A stretch of 64,000 nucleotides of DNA from an uncultured Clostridia bacterium (GCA_947572385.1 CANPBX010000008.1:1-64000), one strand, 5' to 3'; positions 39,946 to 49,009 are shown, counted from the stretch's first letter. The notes: generated from the letters alone by a model not told the origin. A program made the numbers and translations.

Positions 39946-41931
39946 ATGAACATTAAAAAAGTTATCGTAGTACATAAGACACATCTTGACATTGGCTTCA
40001 CAGACTCCGCACAGAACGTAATGCACAAGTACCTGGAGACCTTTATCCCCGGGGCGGTAAAAACCGCCCGGGAGTGTAACAGGGACGGCAAAAGGAACTT
40101 TGTCTGGACCGTGGGCTCCTACCTTATCGACCGCTATTTACAGGAGGGCAGCGACCCCGGTATGCTTGAAAAGGCCATCGAGGACGGCCTGATAGTCTGG
40201 CACGGCCTGCCCCTCACCACCCATACGGAGCTTATGGACGGCAAGCTCTTTGAGTACGGCCTGAGCATTTCAAAGAGGCTGGACGGGCGCTTTGGCAGGA
40301 ACACCATAGCCGCGAAGATGACCGACGTGCCAAGCCACACCCACGCCATGGCGCCGTATCTTGCAAAGGCCGGGATAAAGTACCTGCATATAGGCATAAA
40401 CGGCTCCTCGAAGATGGTGAAGCTGCCGCCCCTCTGCAGGCTGCGGTATGGGGAGGACGAGGTGATACTGGACTACGCCGCCCTGTACGGCGCCTCCAGC
40501 GTCTGCGGGGACTGCGCCATGGAGTTCGCCCATACCCCCGACAACAGCGGCCCCCCCTCCCCCGAGAGCGTCGCCGCCGAGATGGAGCGCCTGAAGGTGA
40601 AGTACCCCGGGGCCGAGATAGCCTCGGGGACCATGGACGAGTTTGCAGAGGTGGTGCTGGAGCATATAGACGAGCTGCCCGTAGTCACCGAGGAGCTGGG
40701 GGACACCTGGATACACGGCGTTGCCACCGACCCCTATAAGACCGGGGCCTATTATGAGCTTTTAAGGCTTAGGGACCAGTGGGAAAAGGAGGAGCCCGGA
40801 GCCGTGGACTCCCCCGCCTGGCGGGAGTTCTGCGGCGGCCTTCTCATGGTGTGCGAACACTCCTGGGGCCGGGACGTGAAGCGCTGGCTCTCCGACTGGA
40901 GGAACTGGGAGAAGCAGGATTTCTACAGCGCCCGGGAGCGGGACCATATCACCCCGGAGGACGTAATGCCAGCGGGGGAGCTTCTCAGGGAGTTCACCCT
41001 GCATAACGAGCCCACCTTTGTGGCGGGGCTCTGCTCCTATAAGCTTATGGAGGAGTCCTGGACAGAGCAGCGGGGGTATATACAGGAGGCGGTCGCCGCC
41101 CTGCCGGAGAAGTGGCGCAATGAGGCGGTAAAGCGGCTGGAGGCCTTGAGGCCCAGGGCCCAGGGCCAGTGCAGTAGCCCCTCTGAGGGCAGGAGCTTCA
41201 CCATCGGCGGCAGGAATGTGGCTGTGGAAGAAGACGGCACCGTTCGCGTGGGGGATAACTGGCTGGGCAGGCTGGTGTATGAGGTCTACGGCGCAAAAAC
41301 AGTGTTTGAGAACCTGGAGAAATATAATAGGGACCTGGAGCACACCAGGGTCTGGGCCGAGGGGGATTTTTCAAAGCCCGGCCTTGACACCGTGCAGGAC
41401 TTGAAGGACGAGGCGTTCCCCTACAGCCTGGCAGCTCTTGAGCAGGAGGGCGATGCCCTAAGGCTATGGCTCATAGCCCCGGAGCGTGCCGGTGAGAGAT
41501 TTGGCGCGCCCAGGACCGCCACGGCCACTTACACCTTCGGCGAGGATATTTTAATAGAGCTCCAGTGGTTTGACAAGGACGAGAGCAGGATACCCGAGGG
41601 CCTGTTCTTCGGCTTCGGGCTGGGCTATGAGAAGGGCGGGGCCTTTAAGATCGAGAAGCTGGGCCTGCCCGTAGACCCATATAAAGTCCGGGAAGGGGGA
41701 AACCGCAAGCTCCACGCTTCCCCTGTGATAGAGGGCGGAAACGGCACTGTCAGGAGCCTGCACGCGCCCCTTCTGAGCGTTGGGGGAAGGCATTTATATG
41801 ACGAGAACGAGGACTACGGCAGCCCCAGTGACGGTATGTGGTACCTCCTGCACAACAACCGCTGGGGGACAAACTTCCCCCTCTGGTACGGCGAAAATGC
41901 GCGGTTCGAGTTCAAAATAAATATAAAATAA
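39946..41931 (+). CDS. DUF5054 protein, alpha-mannosidase-like (GH38-like) fold
   Basis: 661 residues. The N-terminus VIVVHKTHLDIGFTDSA resembles the H-x-D metal motif of GH38-type enzymes (HxHxD usual). A beta/alpha region to about 330 contains TDVPSHTHAMAPYLAKAGIKYL, followed by a helical and a beta-sandwich C-terminal half, as in DUF5054 members. No signal peptide, so it acts in the cytoplasm, probably on imported glycans. Followed 24 bp later by a DUF4091 gene. Hydrolase activity is inferred. Confidence 0.82.
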   Translation: MNIKKVIVVHKTHLDIGFTDSAQNVMHKYLETFIPGAVKTARECNRDGKRNFVWTVGSYLIDRYLQEGSDPGMLEKAIEDGLIVWHGLPLTTHTELMDGKLFEYGLSISKRLDGRFGRNTIAAKMTDVPSHTHAMAPYLAKAGIKYLHIGINGSSKMVKLPPLCRLRYGEDEVILDYAALYGASSVCGDCAMEFAHTPDNSGPPSPESVAAEMERLKVKYPGAEIASGTMDEFAEVVLEHIDELPVVTEELGDTWIHGVATDPYKTGAYYELLRLRDQWEKEEPGAVDSPAWREFCGGLLMVCEHSWGRDVKRWLSDWRNWEKQDFYSARERDHITPEDVMPAGELLREFTLHNEPTFVAGLCSYKLMEESWTEQRGYIQEAVAALPEKWRNEAVKRLEALRPRAQGQCSSPSEGRSFTIGGRNVAVEEDGTVRVGDNWLGRLVYEVYGAKTVFENLEKYNRDLEHTRVWAEGDFSKPGLDTVQDLKDEAFPYSLAALEQEGDALRLWLIAPERAGERFGAPRTATATYTFGEDILIELQWFDKDESRIPEGLFFGFGLGYEKGGAFKIEKLGLPVDPYKVREGGNRKLHASPVIEGGNGTVRSLHAPLLSVGGRHLYDENEDYGSPSDGMWYLLHNNRWGTNFPLWYGENARFEFKINIK

Positions 41932-41955
41932 ATATAGATGAAAGAGGGGCGGAAA

Positions 41956-43569
41956 ATGAGCGTTTCCAGCAAACTAGTTACGTCAATGTGCAAGGTCTTC
42001 CCCACAGGGGAGCCGGGGCCGGCCCTTTCGGAGCTTTGCGCCCTCATAGGCGAGAGCCTGTCCTTCCAGCTTGCCTACCGCTGGGAGGGGCAGTACAGGG
42101 CCTGGGGCAGGGTAGAGGTGGAGTCGGAGCTCCCGGTGGGGGTGCGTACTGTGGAGCTGGTGCCCTGCGAGTACCCCTGCCACCCCTGGCGGGACGAGGG
42201 GTATCTTAGGACGGAGCCGGGGCTGTACCCGGACCTGCTGCGGGAGCCGGGGCAGTTTGGCATACCCTTGGTTGCGGGCCAGTGGAGGAGCCTCTGGCTT
42301 GAGGTCGGGACCGGGGGCATAAAGGCCGGGGAGTACCCGGTGAAGGTCAGGATAACAGGGGAGGGCGGCGTGCTCTGTGAGGAGAGCACAACTGTCCGGA
42401 TACTTGATATGGAGCTGCCGAAGCTGCCCATACCCCATACGGAGTGGTTCCACAGCGACTGCCTTGCGGACTACTACGGCGCGGAGGTCTTCTCAGAGCG
42501 CTGGTGGGAGATAGTGGGGAACTTTGTGGAGACGGCGGCGAAGCGCAGGTGCAACATGCTACTGACCCCGGTGTTCACGCCCCCTCTCGACACGGCTGTG
42601 GGCGGGGAGCGGCGCACGGTACAGCTTATAGACGTGGAGGCGTCCGGAGGCGGCTATAGGTTTGGCTTTGACAAATTCAGGCGCTGGGTGAAGCTGGCCC
42701 TGGAGCGTGGGATAGAGTATATAGAGATATCCCATCTGTTCAGCCAGTGGGGGGCCAAGGCCGCCCCAAAGGTGATGGGCGTTGAAAACGGGGTGGAGCG
42801 CCAGCTCTTCGGCTGGGACACCGACGCCGGGGGCGAGGAGTACGGCTCCTTCCTCAGGCAGTTCTTGCAGGAGCTGAAGCCGGTGCTGGAGGAGCTGGGC
42901 ATATCCGGGCGCACCTATTTCCACATATCCGACGAGCCGGCGGCCGAGCATATGGACAGCTACCTCAGGGCCTATGAAGCGGTCAGGGAGGAGCTTTTGG
43001 GCTATAACTCCATGGACGCCCTCTCCGAGAGGGTGTACTACGACCAGGGCCTTGTGCAGCAACCGGTCTGCGCTATCGACCACCTGGACAGGTTCCTTAC
43101 GGACCGCCCGGAAAAGCTCTGGGGCTATTACTGCACCAGCCAGGCGGTAGATGTGCCCAACCGCTTCATAGTCCAGCCAGGGTCCCGCACGCGGATACTG
43201 GGGATGCTCCTATATAAGTACGGCCTGGCGGGGTTTTTACAGTGGGGCTATAACTTTTATAACTCCCAGCTCTCCCTTTTCCCCATCGACCCCTACCGCA
43301 CCACCGACGCGGGCTGCGCCTTCCCCTCGGGGGACCCGTTCATCGTCTACCCCGGGGCCGACGGCAGGCCCGAGGAGTCCCAGCGCCTGGCCCTTATGGA
43401 CGAGGCCATGTGCGACTACTGCGCCCTTGTGGCCCTGGAGGGCCTTGCCGGGCGGGAGCGCGTGATGGAGATACTTGGGGATATGACGTTTAAGAGCTAC
43501 CCTGACGAGGCCGGCCTGCTGGATATCCGCAGGAGGGTGAACGAGGAGATAAAGGCCAGTATAAAATAA
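41956..43569 (+). CDS. DUF4091 protein, glycoside-hydrolase-like
   Basis: 537 residues from ATG 41956, 7 nt after AGAGGGG; an in-frame ATG at 41938 lacks that spacing. An N-terminal beta domain (about 1-140) is followed by a TIM-barrel-like domain with EWFHSDCLADYYG, IEYIEISHLFSQWGA and YFHISDEPAAEHMDSY, where the Asp-Glu pair (DE) resembles the acid/base pair of GH123-type enzymes. Cytoplasmic. Probably acts on the same imported glycan as the DUF5054 protein. Confidence 0.83.
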   Translation: MSVSSKLVTSMCKVFPTGEPGPALSELCALIGESLSFQLAYRWEGQYRAWGRVEVESELPVGVRTVELVPCEYPCHPWRDEGYLRTEPGLYPDLLREPGQFGIPLVAGQWRSLWLEVGTGGIKAGEYPVKVRITGEGGVLCEESTTVRILDMELPKLPIPHTEWFHSDCLADYYGAEVFSERWWEIVGNFVETAAKRRCNMLLTPVFTPPLDTAVGGERRTVQLIDVEASGGGYRFGFDKFRRWVKLALERGIEYIEISHLFSQWGAKAAPKVMGVENGVERQLFGWDTDAGGEEYGSFLRQFLQELKPVLEELGISGRTYFHISDEPAAEHMDSYLRAYEAVREELLGYNSMDALSERVYYDQGLVQQPVCAIDHLDRFLTDRPEKLWGYYCTSQAVDVPNRFIVQPGSRTRILGMLLYKYGLAGFLQWGYNFYNSQLSLFPIDPYRTTDAGCAFPSGDPFIVYPGADGRPEESQRLALMDEAMCDYCALVALEGLAGRERVMEILGDMTFKSYPDEAGLLDIRRRVNEEIKASIK

Positions 43570-43590
43570 ATAATATAAATATGATAAGAA

Positions 43591-43620
43591 AGAGTCCCCG
43601 GACTGCCGGGGGCTCTTTTA
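43591..43620. terminator. Bidirectional terminator
   Basis: GAG-t-CCCCGG/CCGGGG-g-CTC stem followed by TTTTAAAT; AT-rich on the other side too. Confidence 0.8.
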
Positions 43621-43623
43621 AAT

Positions 43624-43824
43624 TTATTCGTCAACTCTCCCGCCCCTCTCCCGGAGCACGGACCCGGCGGCCTTCTTCACCTCATAGGAGACCGCCGTGC
43701 GGCATATCTGCCTCAGGTGCCCGTCGTCGTAGCACCTGAATTCGGCCTTATACCTCTCGATTATCTCTTTCTGCTCGAAGCTGTTGGCGCTTATGAAATT
43801 TTTTAACCTGCCGAAGAATCCCAA
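43624..43824 (-). CDS. 66-residue basic protein, function unknown
   Basis: It begins MGFFGRLKNFISANSFEQKE and has a helical, charged body with two Cys (FRCYDDGH, QICRTAV). A ribosome-binding site AAAGGAGA precedes the start on the minus strand. Divergent from the HTH gene across a 150-bp AT-rich region with an inverted repeat, so the two are probably co-regulated. No family recognised. Confidence 0.65.
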   Translation of the reverse strand: MGFFGRLKNFISANSFEQKEIIERYKAEFRCYDDGHLRQICRTAVSYEVKKAAGSVLRERGGRVDE

Positions 43825-43889
43825 GGGGTTACATCTCCTTTTTGGGGGAATTATGGGGTTTTATGCCGCCGATGACATCATAACACATA

Positions 43890-43914
43890 ATATTGTTTGT
43901 GTCAATAACAATAT
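43890..43914. promoter_or_regulatory. Inverted-repeat operator between divergent genes
   Basis: ATATTGTT-9 nt-AACAATAT, a perfect 8-bp inverted repeat in the AT-rich region shared by the 66-residue gene and the HTH gene. A likely binding site for the HTH protein. Confidence 0.5.
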
Positions 43915-43977
43915 GTTACTGAGACAAGGTTTATTATGGCCCCCGCCTCTCCTAAAATCAATGGTGAGGTGATTGCT

Positions 43978-44205
43978 TTGAAACAGGAGTATAAAGGCAT
44001 GTACGAAAGGTTTGGGTTAAACGTGGTATACTACAGGAAAATGAAGCGCCTGACCCAGCTCCAGCTGGCGGAGCTTCTGGACATCGACAGGAGCCATATC
44101 AGCTCGATAGAGCTGGGGAATGTGGGCGTCTCCATGGACCTTATCTTCAAGATGTGCGAGGTCTTCGGGATAAAGCCCAGGGAGCTGTTTGACTTTAGGG
44201 ATTAG
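43978..44205 (+). CDS. XRE-family HTH regulator
   Basis: 75 residues from TTG 43978, 8 nt after GTGAGGTG; an ATG at 43936 lacks a site. A single Cro/CI-type helix-turn-helix (about 12-70): MKRLTQLQLAELLDIDRSHIS with recognition helix RSHISSIELG. No effector domain. Probably represses itself and the divergent 66-residue gene through the inverted repeat. Confidence 0.85.
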   Translation: MKQEYKGMYERFGLNVVYYRKMKRLTQLQLAELLDIDRSHISSIELGNVGVSMDLIFKMCEVFGIKPRELFDFRD

Positions 44206-44252
44206 CCCCCTGTGAAAATGGGCGAAGGCGCAGGGCGGGGCCTAAATTCCCC

Positions 44253-44281
44253 TTGACTTTCCGCCGGTTTCATGCTATATT
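44253..44281 (+). promoter_or_regulatory. Promoter of the rplU operon
   Basis: TTGACT (44253-44258), 17 bp, TATATT (44276-44281). Confidence 0.8.
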
Positions 44282-44287
44282 ATATAG

Positions 44288-44367
44288 GCCGCGTACTGCG
44301 GGCCTCAAAGTGGTGCCAAAAACACCCGCCCGAGAGTAGCGAGACTATGATAAAGGCAGGATAAGAA
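44288..44367 (+). promoter_or_regulatory. Candidate L21 ribosomal protein leader
   Basis: An 80-nt leader upstream of rplU with stem AGGCCGC/GCGGGCCT-like pairing, a GGTG/CACC hairpin, and the CCCGCCCGAGAGTAGCGAGACTATGA segment. Position and content fit the known Firmicutes L21 leader, which mediates feedback by ribosomal protein. Matching was by eye. Confidence 0.5.
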
Positions 44368-44676
44368 ATGTTTGCAGTGATCGAGACAGGCGGAAAGCAG
44401 TACAAGGTCCAGTACGGCGACGTTATCTATGTTGAGAAGCTGGACGCCGAGGAGAACAGCACTGTGGAGTTCCCTGTAGTGGCTGTGTTCGGCGAGGGCG
44501 CGCCCAAGGTGGGCGCGCCCTACGTGGACGGCGCGAGCGTCACAGGCAAGGTCGTGAAGAACGGCAAGGCAAAGAAGATCACCGTCTTCACCTATAAGCC
44601 CAAGAAGAATTCCAAGAGGAAGATGGGCCATCGCCAGCCCTATACAAAGATACAGATCGAGGCTGTGAAGGCCTGA
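44368..44676 (+). CDS. rplU: 50S ribosomal protein L21
   Basis: 102 residues, complete. [20 protein letters not shown], a middle [20 protein letters not shown], and the C-terminal [19 protein letters not shown] are the family hallmarks. First gene of rplU-prp-rpmA; its TGA overlaps the prp ATG. Confidence 0.98.
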   Translation: MFAVIETGGKQYKVQYGDVIYVEKLDAEENSTVEFPVVAVFGEGAPKVGAPYVDGASVTGKVVKNGKAKKITVFTYKPKKNSKRKMGHRQPYTKIQIEAVKA

Positions 44677-44996
44677 TGGTCCAGGCGGAGTTCCTTATAG
44701 CAGAGGACGGCGCGGCCGCGGGCTTCCACATCACCGGCCATGCCGGGGGAGAGGCCGGCACGGATATAGTGTGCGCGGCGGTGTCCTCGGCAGCGTACCT
44801 TGTGGCGAACACTGTCACCGGGGCGATGGGGCTCAGGCCCCGGGAGCTGAGGGCCGAGGACGGCGATATGCTCCTAAGGCTCGCTGAGGGCGACAGGCAG
44901 AAATGCCGGGAGCTGCTTTTGGGGCTGAGGCTCCACCTTGAGGGACTCATGCGGCAGTACCCGGACAGTGTCCGGGTGACAGGAACAGGCATTTGA
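44676..44996 (+). CDS. prp: Ribosomal-processing cysteine protease Prp
   Basis: 106 residues. The catalytic pair is H22 in TGHAGG and C33 in [10 protein letters not shown]. Prp removes the N-terminal extension of L27 before or during 50S assembly. Placed between rplU and rpmA as usual in Firmicutes; start overlaps the rplU stop (TGATG). Confidence 0.95.
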   Translation: MVQAEFLIAEDGAAAGFHITGHAGGEAGTDIVCAAVSSAAYLVANTVTGAMGLRPRELRAEDGDMLLRLAEGDRQKCRELLLGLRLHLEGLMRQYPDSVRVTGTGI

Positions 44997-45024
44997 ACAC
45001 AAAATGAAAGGAAGGCTTTATACT

Positions 45025-45303
45025 ATGCTGAAAATCGATATCCAGCTTTTTGCTCACAAAAAGGGTATGGGCTCCACCAAGAACGGCCGCGACTCAGAGT
45101 CCAAGCGCCTGGGCGTTAAGCGAGCCGACGGACAGTTCGTGCTGGCGGGCAATATCCTGGTCAAGCAGCGCGGCACCAAGATCCATCCCGGCACCAATGT
45201 GGGCCGCGGCAAGGACGACACCCTGTTCGCCATGGTGGACGGCAAGGTGCACTTTGAGCGCATGGGCGCCGACCGCAAGAAGGTCAGCGTTTACGCTGAG
45301 TAA
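45025..45303 (+). CDS. rpmA: 50S ribosomal protein L27 with Prp-cleavable extension
   Basis: 92 residues from ATG 45025; seven codons of upstream open frame are ignored. The N-terminus [18 protein letters not shown] is the Firmicutes pattern in which Prp cuts after F9 to expose AHKKG, which reaches the peptidyl transferase centre. The rest ([17 protein letters not shown]) is standard. Confidence 0.97.
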   Translation: MLKIDIQLFAHKKGMGSTKNGRDSESKRLGVKRADGQFVLAGNILVKQRGTKIHPGTNVGRGKDDTLFAMVDGKVHFERMGADRKKVSVYAE

Positions 45304-45320
45304 GCAGTTTGGACGGTAGG

Positions 45321-45351
45321 AAAGCCTCTTCGTGTTGAAGGGGCTTTTTTT
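45321..45351 (+). terminator. Terminator after rpmA
   Basis: AAAGCCTCTTC/GAAGGGGCTTT stem with one mismatch and TTTTTTT tail. Confidence 0.88.
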
Positions 45352-45372
45352 GTGATAGGGGAGGCAGGGCCT

Positions 45373-45972
45373 ATGGATATGGCTAAGTTTCAGTGGACCA
45401 GGGAGCCGGAGGGCTTTACAGTGGGGGAGGGCAGGGTCGAGATAGTCACCCGCCCGTATACGGACCTTTGGCAGAGGACCTATTACCATTTTCAGAATGA
45501 TAACGCCCCGGTGTTCCAGACCGGGACAGATGAAAAGTATTTCAGCTTTACAGTGAAGACGGATCTTTCCGGCAGCAGGCGGCGCTTTGACCAGTGCGGC
45601 ATTGTCATGTACCTTGACAGCGGGAACTGGCTGAAGGCCTCGGTGGAGTATGAGAACGAGGAGTTCGGGCATTTGGGGAGCGTGGTGACAAACTGCGGCT
45701 TCTCCGACTGGGCCACCACGGCGGTGCCTGCTGATATAAAGACCATGTGGTACCGCCTCAGCCGCCGGGAGGACGACTACAGGATAGAGTGCTCCAGGGA
45801 CGGGGCCGGCTTTGAGCAGATGAGGGTCTGCCATATGCACAGGGGCGGGGGAAGCATACGCTTCGGGATATATGCCTGCTCCCCGGAGGATTCATCCTTC
45901 AGGGCGGTGTTCACGGATATGGAGATGACAGAATGCAAGTGGGCGGCCCATGACGGGCAGCAGCCGGACTAG
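45373..45972 (+). CDS. DUF1349 domain protein (concanavalin-like fold)
   Basis: 199 residues from ATG 45373, 8 nt after GGGGAGG. Signature segments are YTDLWQRTYYHF, QCGIVMYLDSGNWLKASVEYE and RFGIYACSPEDSSFRAVF. The family is a beta-sandwich of the concanavalin A-like group, thought to bind or process carbohydrate; function unproven. Cytoplasmic. Begins a four-gene run between rpmA and obg. Confidence 0.87.
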   Translation: MDMAKFQWTREPEGFTVGEGRVEIVTRPYTDLWQRTYYHFQNDNAPVFQTGTDEKYFSFTVKTDLSGSRRRFDQCGIVMYLDSGNWLKASVEYENEEFGHLGSVVTNCGFSDWATTAVPADIKTMWYRLSRREDDYRIECSRDGAGFEQMRVCHMHRGGGSIRFGIYACSPEDSSFRAVFTDMEMTECKWAAHDGQQPD

Positions 45973-45982
45973 GAGTTGAACC

Positions 45983-46780
45983 ATGACGAGACTATTTATC
46001 GTAGAGGGCCCGCCCTGCTCGGGCAAGAGCAGCACGGCAAAATATATAAGCGAGCGGCTTTCAAAGATGGGCCGCAGGGTGAGCTGTGTTGACGAGGGCA
46101 CAGGGGAGCACCCTGCGGACTACGAGAACAGCGCGTATGTTACCGGCGGGCAGCTTGCCTCCTTCCCGCCGGGGCTCAGGGAGATGGTGCGCTCCAGCGG
46201 GGAGGCCAGGGTGGACGGCTATGTGCTGTCCCTGTCCAAATTCGGAGGGGCGGCGCTCCAGCGGCTGCTGCCCTATAAGATATACGACGCCCTGCCCTGG
46301 GAGGCGGAGATGCCTGTCATGCTGGACAAATGGGAGCGGTTCGTTAGAGGCGCCGAGGACCATACCGTGAATGTCTTCAACTGCGTGCTCTTGCAGAACC
46401 CTATGTGCGAGACCATGATGCGCTTTGATCTCCCCATTGAGCAGTCCCTTGAGTATATCGGGAAAATAGCGCTGGCCATAGCCCCGCTGGACCCGGCTGT
46501 GGTATACCTTAAGGACAATGACATAAGGGGGAGCGTGCAGGCCGCCTCAGGCGGGAGGCCGGGCTGGCTGGAGACGGCCATAAAGTACCACGAGGAGGGG
46601 GCATACGGCAGGAGCATAGGAGCGAAGGGCTTCGACGGCTATATCGCCTGCCTGGAGGAGCGCCAGCGCCGGGAGCTTGAAATTTTGGATAAGCTTGGGA
46701 TCAGGAGCCTTGTGCTGGAGGACCCGGGGAAGGACTGGGCCGGAGCTTATAGGGAGCTCGGCCACTTTATAAGGACTTAG
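45983..46780 (+). CDS. P-loop NTPase of unknown function
   Basis: 265 residues. Walker A EGPPCSGKSS (about 8-17). The order of motifs suggests a nucleotide-kinase fold with an insertion of helices in the middle (PWEAEMPVMLDKWERF) and an Asp-rich strand AVVYLKDND. No known family assigned. AGGAG precedes the ATG; 10 bp from the DUF1349 gene. Confidence 0.75.
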   Translation: MTRLFIVEGPPCSGKSSTAKYISERLSKMGRRVSCVDEGTGEHPADYENSAYVTGGQLASFPPGLREMVRSSGEARVDGYVLSLSKFGGAALQRLLPYKIYDALPWEAEMPVMLDKWERFVRGAEDHTVNVFNCVLLQNPMCETMMRFDLPIEQSLEYIGKIALAIAPLDPAVVYLKDNDIRGSVQAASGGRPGWLETAIKYHEEGAYGRSIGAKGFDGYIACLEERQRRELEILDKLGIRSLVLEDPGKDWAGAYRELGHFIRT

Positions 46781-46788
46781 GAGGCCAC

Positions 46789-47175
46789 ATGAAAAAGCTG
46801 ATCCTGCTAATACTGATACCGGCCCTTATACTGACCCTTGGGGGCTGCTTCGTTGCCAGCACCCGCCTGCAGGTGGAGGAGGCGGCGAAAATAGAGCTGA
46901 GCTCCGGGGAGGGCGCCGCTGTGGAGATAGTGGACGGCGGGGATATACAGTATATCATCGAGAACATCAATACCCTGCGCTTTGAGAAGGTGAGCACCGG
47001 CAGGGAGTATAGCCGCTGGGACTATTCCCTGGCCTTCTACGGCCCTGACGGCGGGCTAATGGACGAAATGCTCATTATCAGCGGCAACAGGGTACAGTAC
47101 GGCGGCATTTATTACGACAGCATAGGCGCGACTATAGACACGGTGTTCCTTGACCGGATGCTGGAGGGCGGATAA
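46789..47175 (+). CDS. Small lipoprotein of unknown function
   Basis: 128 residues with a type II signal peptide (lipobox LGGC at about 17-20). Mature part holds two alpha/beta segments (GDIQYIIENINTLRFEKV and YDSIGATIDTVFLDRML) and resembles small DUF-type lipoproteins. TAGGAGGCCAC precedes the ATG, 8 bp after the preceding gene. Confidence 0.72.
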   Translation: MKKLILLILIPALILTLGGCFVASTRLQVEEAAKIELSSGEGAAVEIVDGGDIQYIIENINTLRFEKVSTGREYSRWDYSLAFYGPDGGLMDEMLIISGNRVQYGGIYYDSIGATIDTVFLDRMLEGG

Positions 47176-47191
47176 ACGGGGGAGAGGTGAG

Positions 47192-47722
47192 ATGAAAATT
47201 ATGTTTGAGGACTTGCTGATAAGAACCCCAAGGCTCAGCATGCAGCCCCTTGTGCAGGACCATATTGAGGTATATCATAGAGAGTTTACGGAAGAGGTCA
47301 CCAGATATCAGTATCCCGACCCATTTCGGGACCTTGAGGCGGCCCAAAGGGTGCTCTCCGGGTTCATAACGGACATGGGCCGCGGGGACATGCTGGAGCT
47401 TGCTATACTTGGGCCGGAAGGGGAGTTCCTGGGCAGCGCCGAGGTCTTCGGGCTTAGGGAGGAGGCTCCGGAGCTGGGGATATGGCTGAAGGGCCAGGCA
47501 CAGGGAATGGGGTACGGCAGGGAGGCGCTTTCAGGCCTTCTGAATTACCTTGACAGCCTGAAAACTTACAGCTTCTATATTTATGAGGCCGACGAGAGGA
47601 ACGCCCCCAGTATAAGGCTTGTGGAGAAATTCCAGCACGAAAAGGGTGGGCTGGAAAAAGTGGTAACAGAGTCCGGCAAGGAGCTTATGCTTCGGACCTA
47701 CCGTATTTACGCCAGGAGGTAA
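47192..47722 (+). CDS. GNAT family N-acetyltransferase (RimJ/RimL-like)
   Basis: 176 residues from the ATG at 47192 after GAGAGGTGAG; an ATG at 47201 is a possible alternative. The order is RTPRLSMQPL at the N-terminus, LGIWLKGQAQGMGYGREAL (acetyl-CoA loop Q-x-x-G-x-G) and YEADERNAPSIRLVEKFQHEK. Typical of protein- or small-molecule-directed acetyltransferases. Only 3 bp before obg. Confidence 0.87.
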   Translation: MKIMFEDLLIRTPRLSMQPLVQDHIEVYHREFTEEVTRYQYPDPFRDLEAAQRVLSGFITDMGRGDMLELAILGPEGEFLGSAEVFGLREEAPELGIWLKGQAQGMGYGREALSGLLNYLDSLKTYSFYIYEADERNAPSIRLVEKFQHEKGGLEKVVTESGKELMLRTYRIYARR

Positions 47723-47725
47723 ATT

Positions 47726-48997
47726 ATGTTCATAGACATGGCAAAAATCTTTATAAAGGCCGGGGACGGCGGTGACGGCGCGGTGTCCTTCCACCGGGAG
47801 AAGTACGTGGCGGCGGGCGGCCCCGACGGCGGTGACGGCGGGCGCGGCGGCAGCGTGGTGTTCCAGGGGGACAGCAACCTCTCCACCCTGGCGGACTTCC
47901 GCTATAAGCGCAAGTACACAGCCCCCCGGGGCGAGAACGGCAAGGGCGGGCGCTGCGCGGGGAGATCCGCGGGGGATCTGATCGTGCGGGTACCCATAGG
48001 CACCCTTGTGAAGGAGGCACAGACAGGCAGGATAATCGCGGATATCTGGGACAGCGAGCCCAAGGTGATCGCAAAGGGCGGCAAGGGCGGCTGGGGCAAT
48101 ACCCACTTCGCCACGCCCACCCGCCAGGCTCCCCGCTTCGCGAAGCCCGGGCTCCCCGGACAGGAGCTGGAGGTACAGCTGGAGCTGAAGCTTCTGGCGG
48201 ACGTGGGCCTGGTGGGCTATCCCAATGTGGGCAAGTCCACCCTTATCTCCGTGGTCTCTGAGGCAAAGCCCAATATCGCCAACTACCATTTCACCACCCT
48301 GACCCCTGTGCTGGGGGTGGTGCGCCTGGGGGAGGGCCGCTCCTTTGTTATGGCGGACATCCCCGGGCTTATAGAGGGGGCCTGGGAGGGCAAGGGCCTT
48401 GGGCACCAGTTTTTAAGGCACGTGGAGCGGTGCCGGATGCTCGTGCATATTGTGGATGTATCAGGCAGCGAGGGCCGGGACCCCAAGGAGGACTTTGAAA
48501 CCATAAACCGGGAGCTTAAACGGTTTGACCCAGAGCTCTCCGAGCGGCCCATGCTGGTGGCCGGGAACAAGTGCGACTTGGCGGAGCCCGGGCAGATAGA
48601 GGAGTTCAGAAACTTCATAGAGGGGCTTGGCTACCGCTTTTTCCCCATGATAGCTCCCATAAACGAGCAGGTGGACCCGCTTTTGGACGCGATAACGGCG
48701 GAGCTCTCAAAGCTCCCGCCTATTTTACGGTACGAGCCCGACCCGGTGGAACTGCGGCCCCTGGAGGAACTGGACCGGGGCGCGGTGACGGTCACAGAGG
48801 AGGACGGCGTGTTCTCTGTGGAGGCCCCGTGGCTCGAGCGGATAATGCGCACGGTGGACTTTGACGACAGTGAGTCCCTGCAGTATTTCCAGCGGGTCCT
48901 GATAGAGACCGGCGTTATAGACGCCCTCAGGGAGGCGGGCTGCGGCGAGGGGGACACTGTGGATATCTACGGCCTGGAATTTGACTTTGTGGAGTAA
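47726..48997 (+). CDS. obg: GTPase Obg/CgtA
   Basis: 423 residues. Obg N-terminal glycine-rich domain (about 1-158, KAGDGGDGAVSF, GGDGGRGGSV); G domain with GYPNVGKST (164-172), DIPGLIEGA and NKCD; C-terminal OCT domain (about 345-423). A ribosome-associated GTPase for 50S assembly and stress signalling. AGGAGG ribosome-binding site inside the preceding gene. Confidence 0.97.
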   Translation: MFIDMAKIFIKAGDGGDGAVSFHREKYVAAGGPDGGDGGRGGSVVFQGDSNLSTLADFRYKRKYTAPRGENGKGGRCAGRSAGDLIVRVPIGTLVKEAQTGRIIADIWDSEPKVIAKGGKGGWGNTHFATPTRQAPRFAKPGLPGQELEVQLELKLLADVGLVGYPNVGKSTLISVVSEAKPNIANYHFTTLTPVLGVVRLGEGRSFVMADIPGLIEGAWEGKGLGHQFLRHVERCRMLVHIVDVSGSEGRDPKEDFETINRELKRFDPELSERPMLVAGNKCDLAEPGQIEEFRNFIEGLGYRFFPMIAPINEQVDPLLDAITAELSKLPPILRYEPDPVELRPLEELDRGAVTVTEEDGVFSVEAPWLERIMRTVDFDDSESLQYFQRVLIETGVIDALREAGCGEGDTVDIYGLEFDFVE

Positions 48998-49009
48998 GGG
49001 GTGCTTTTA

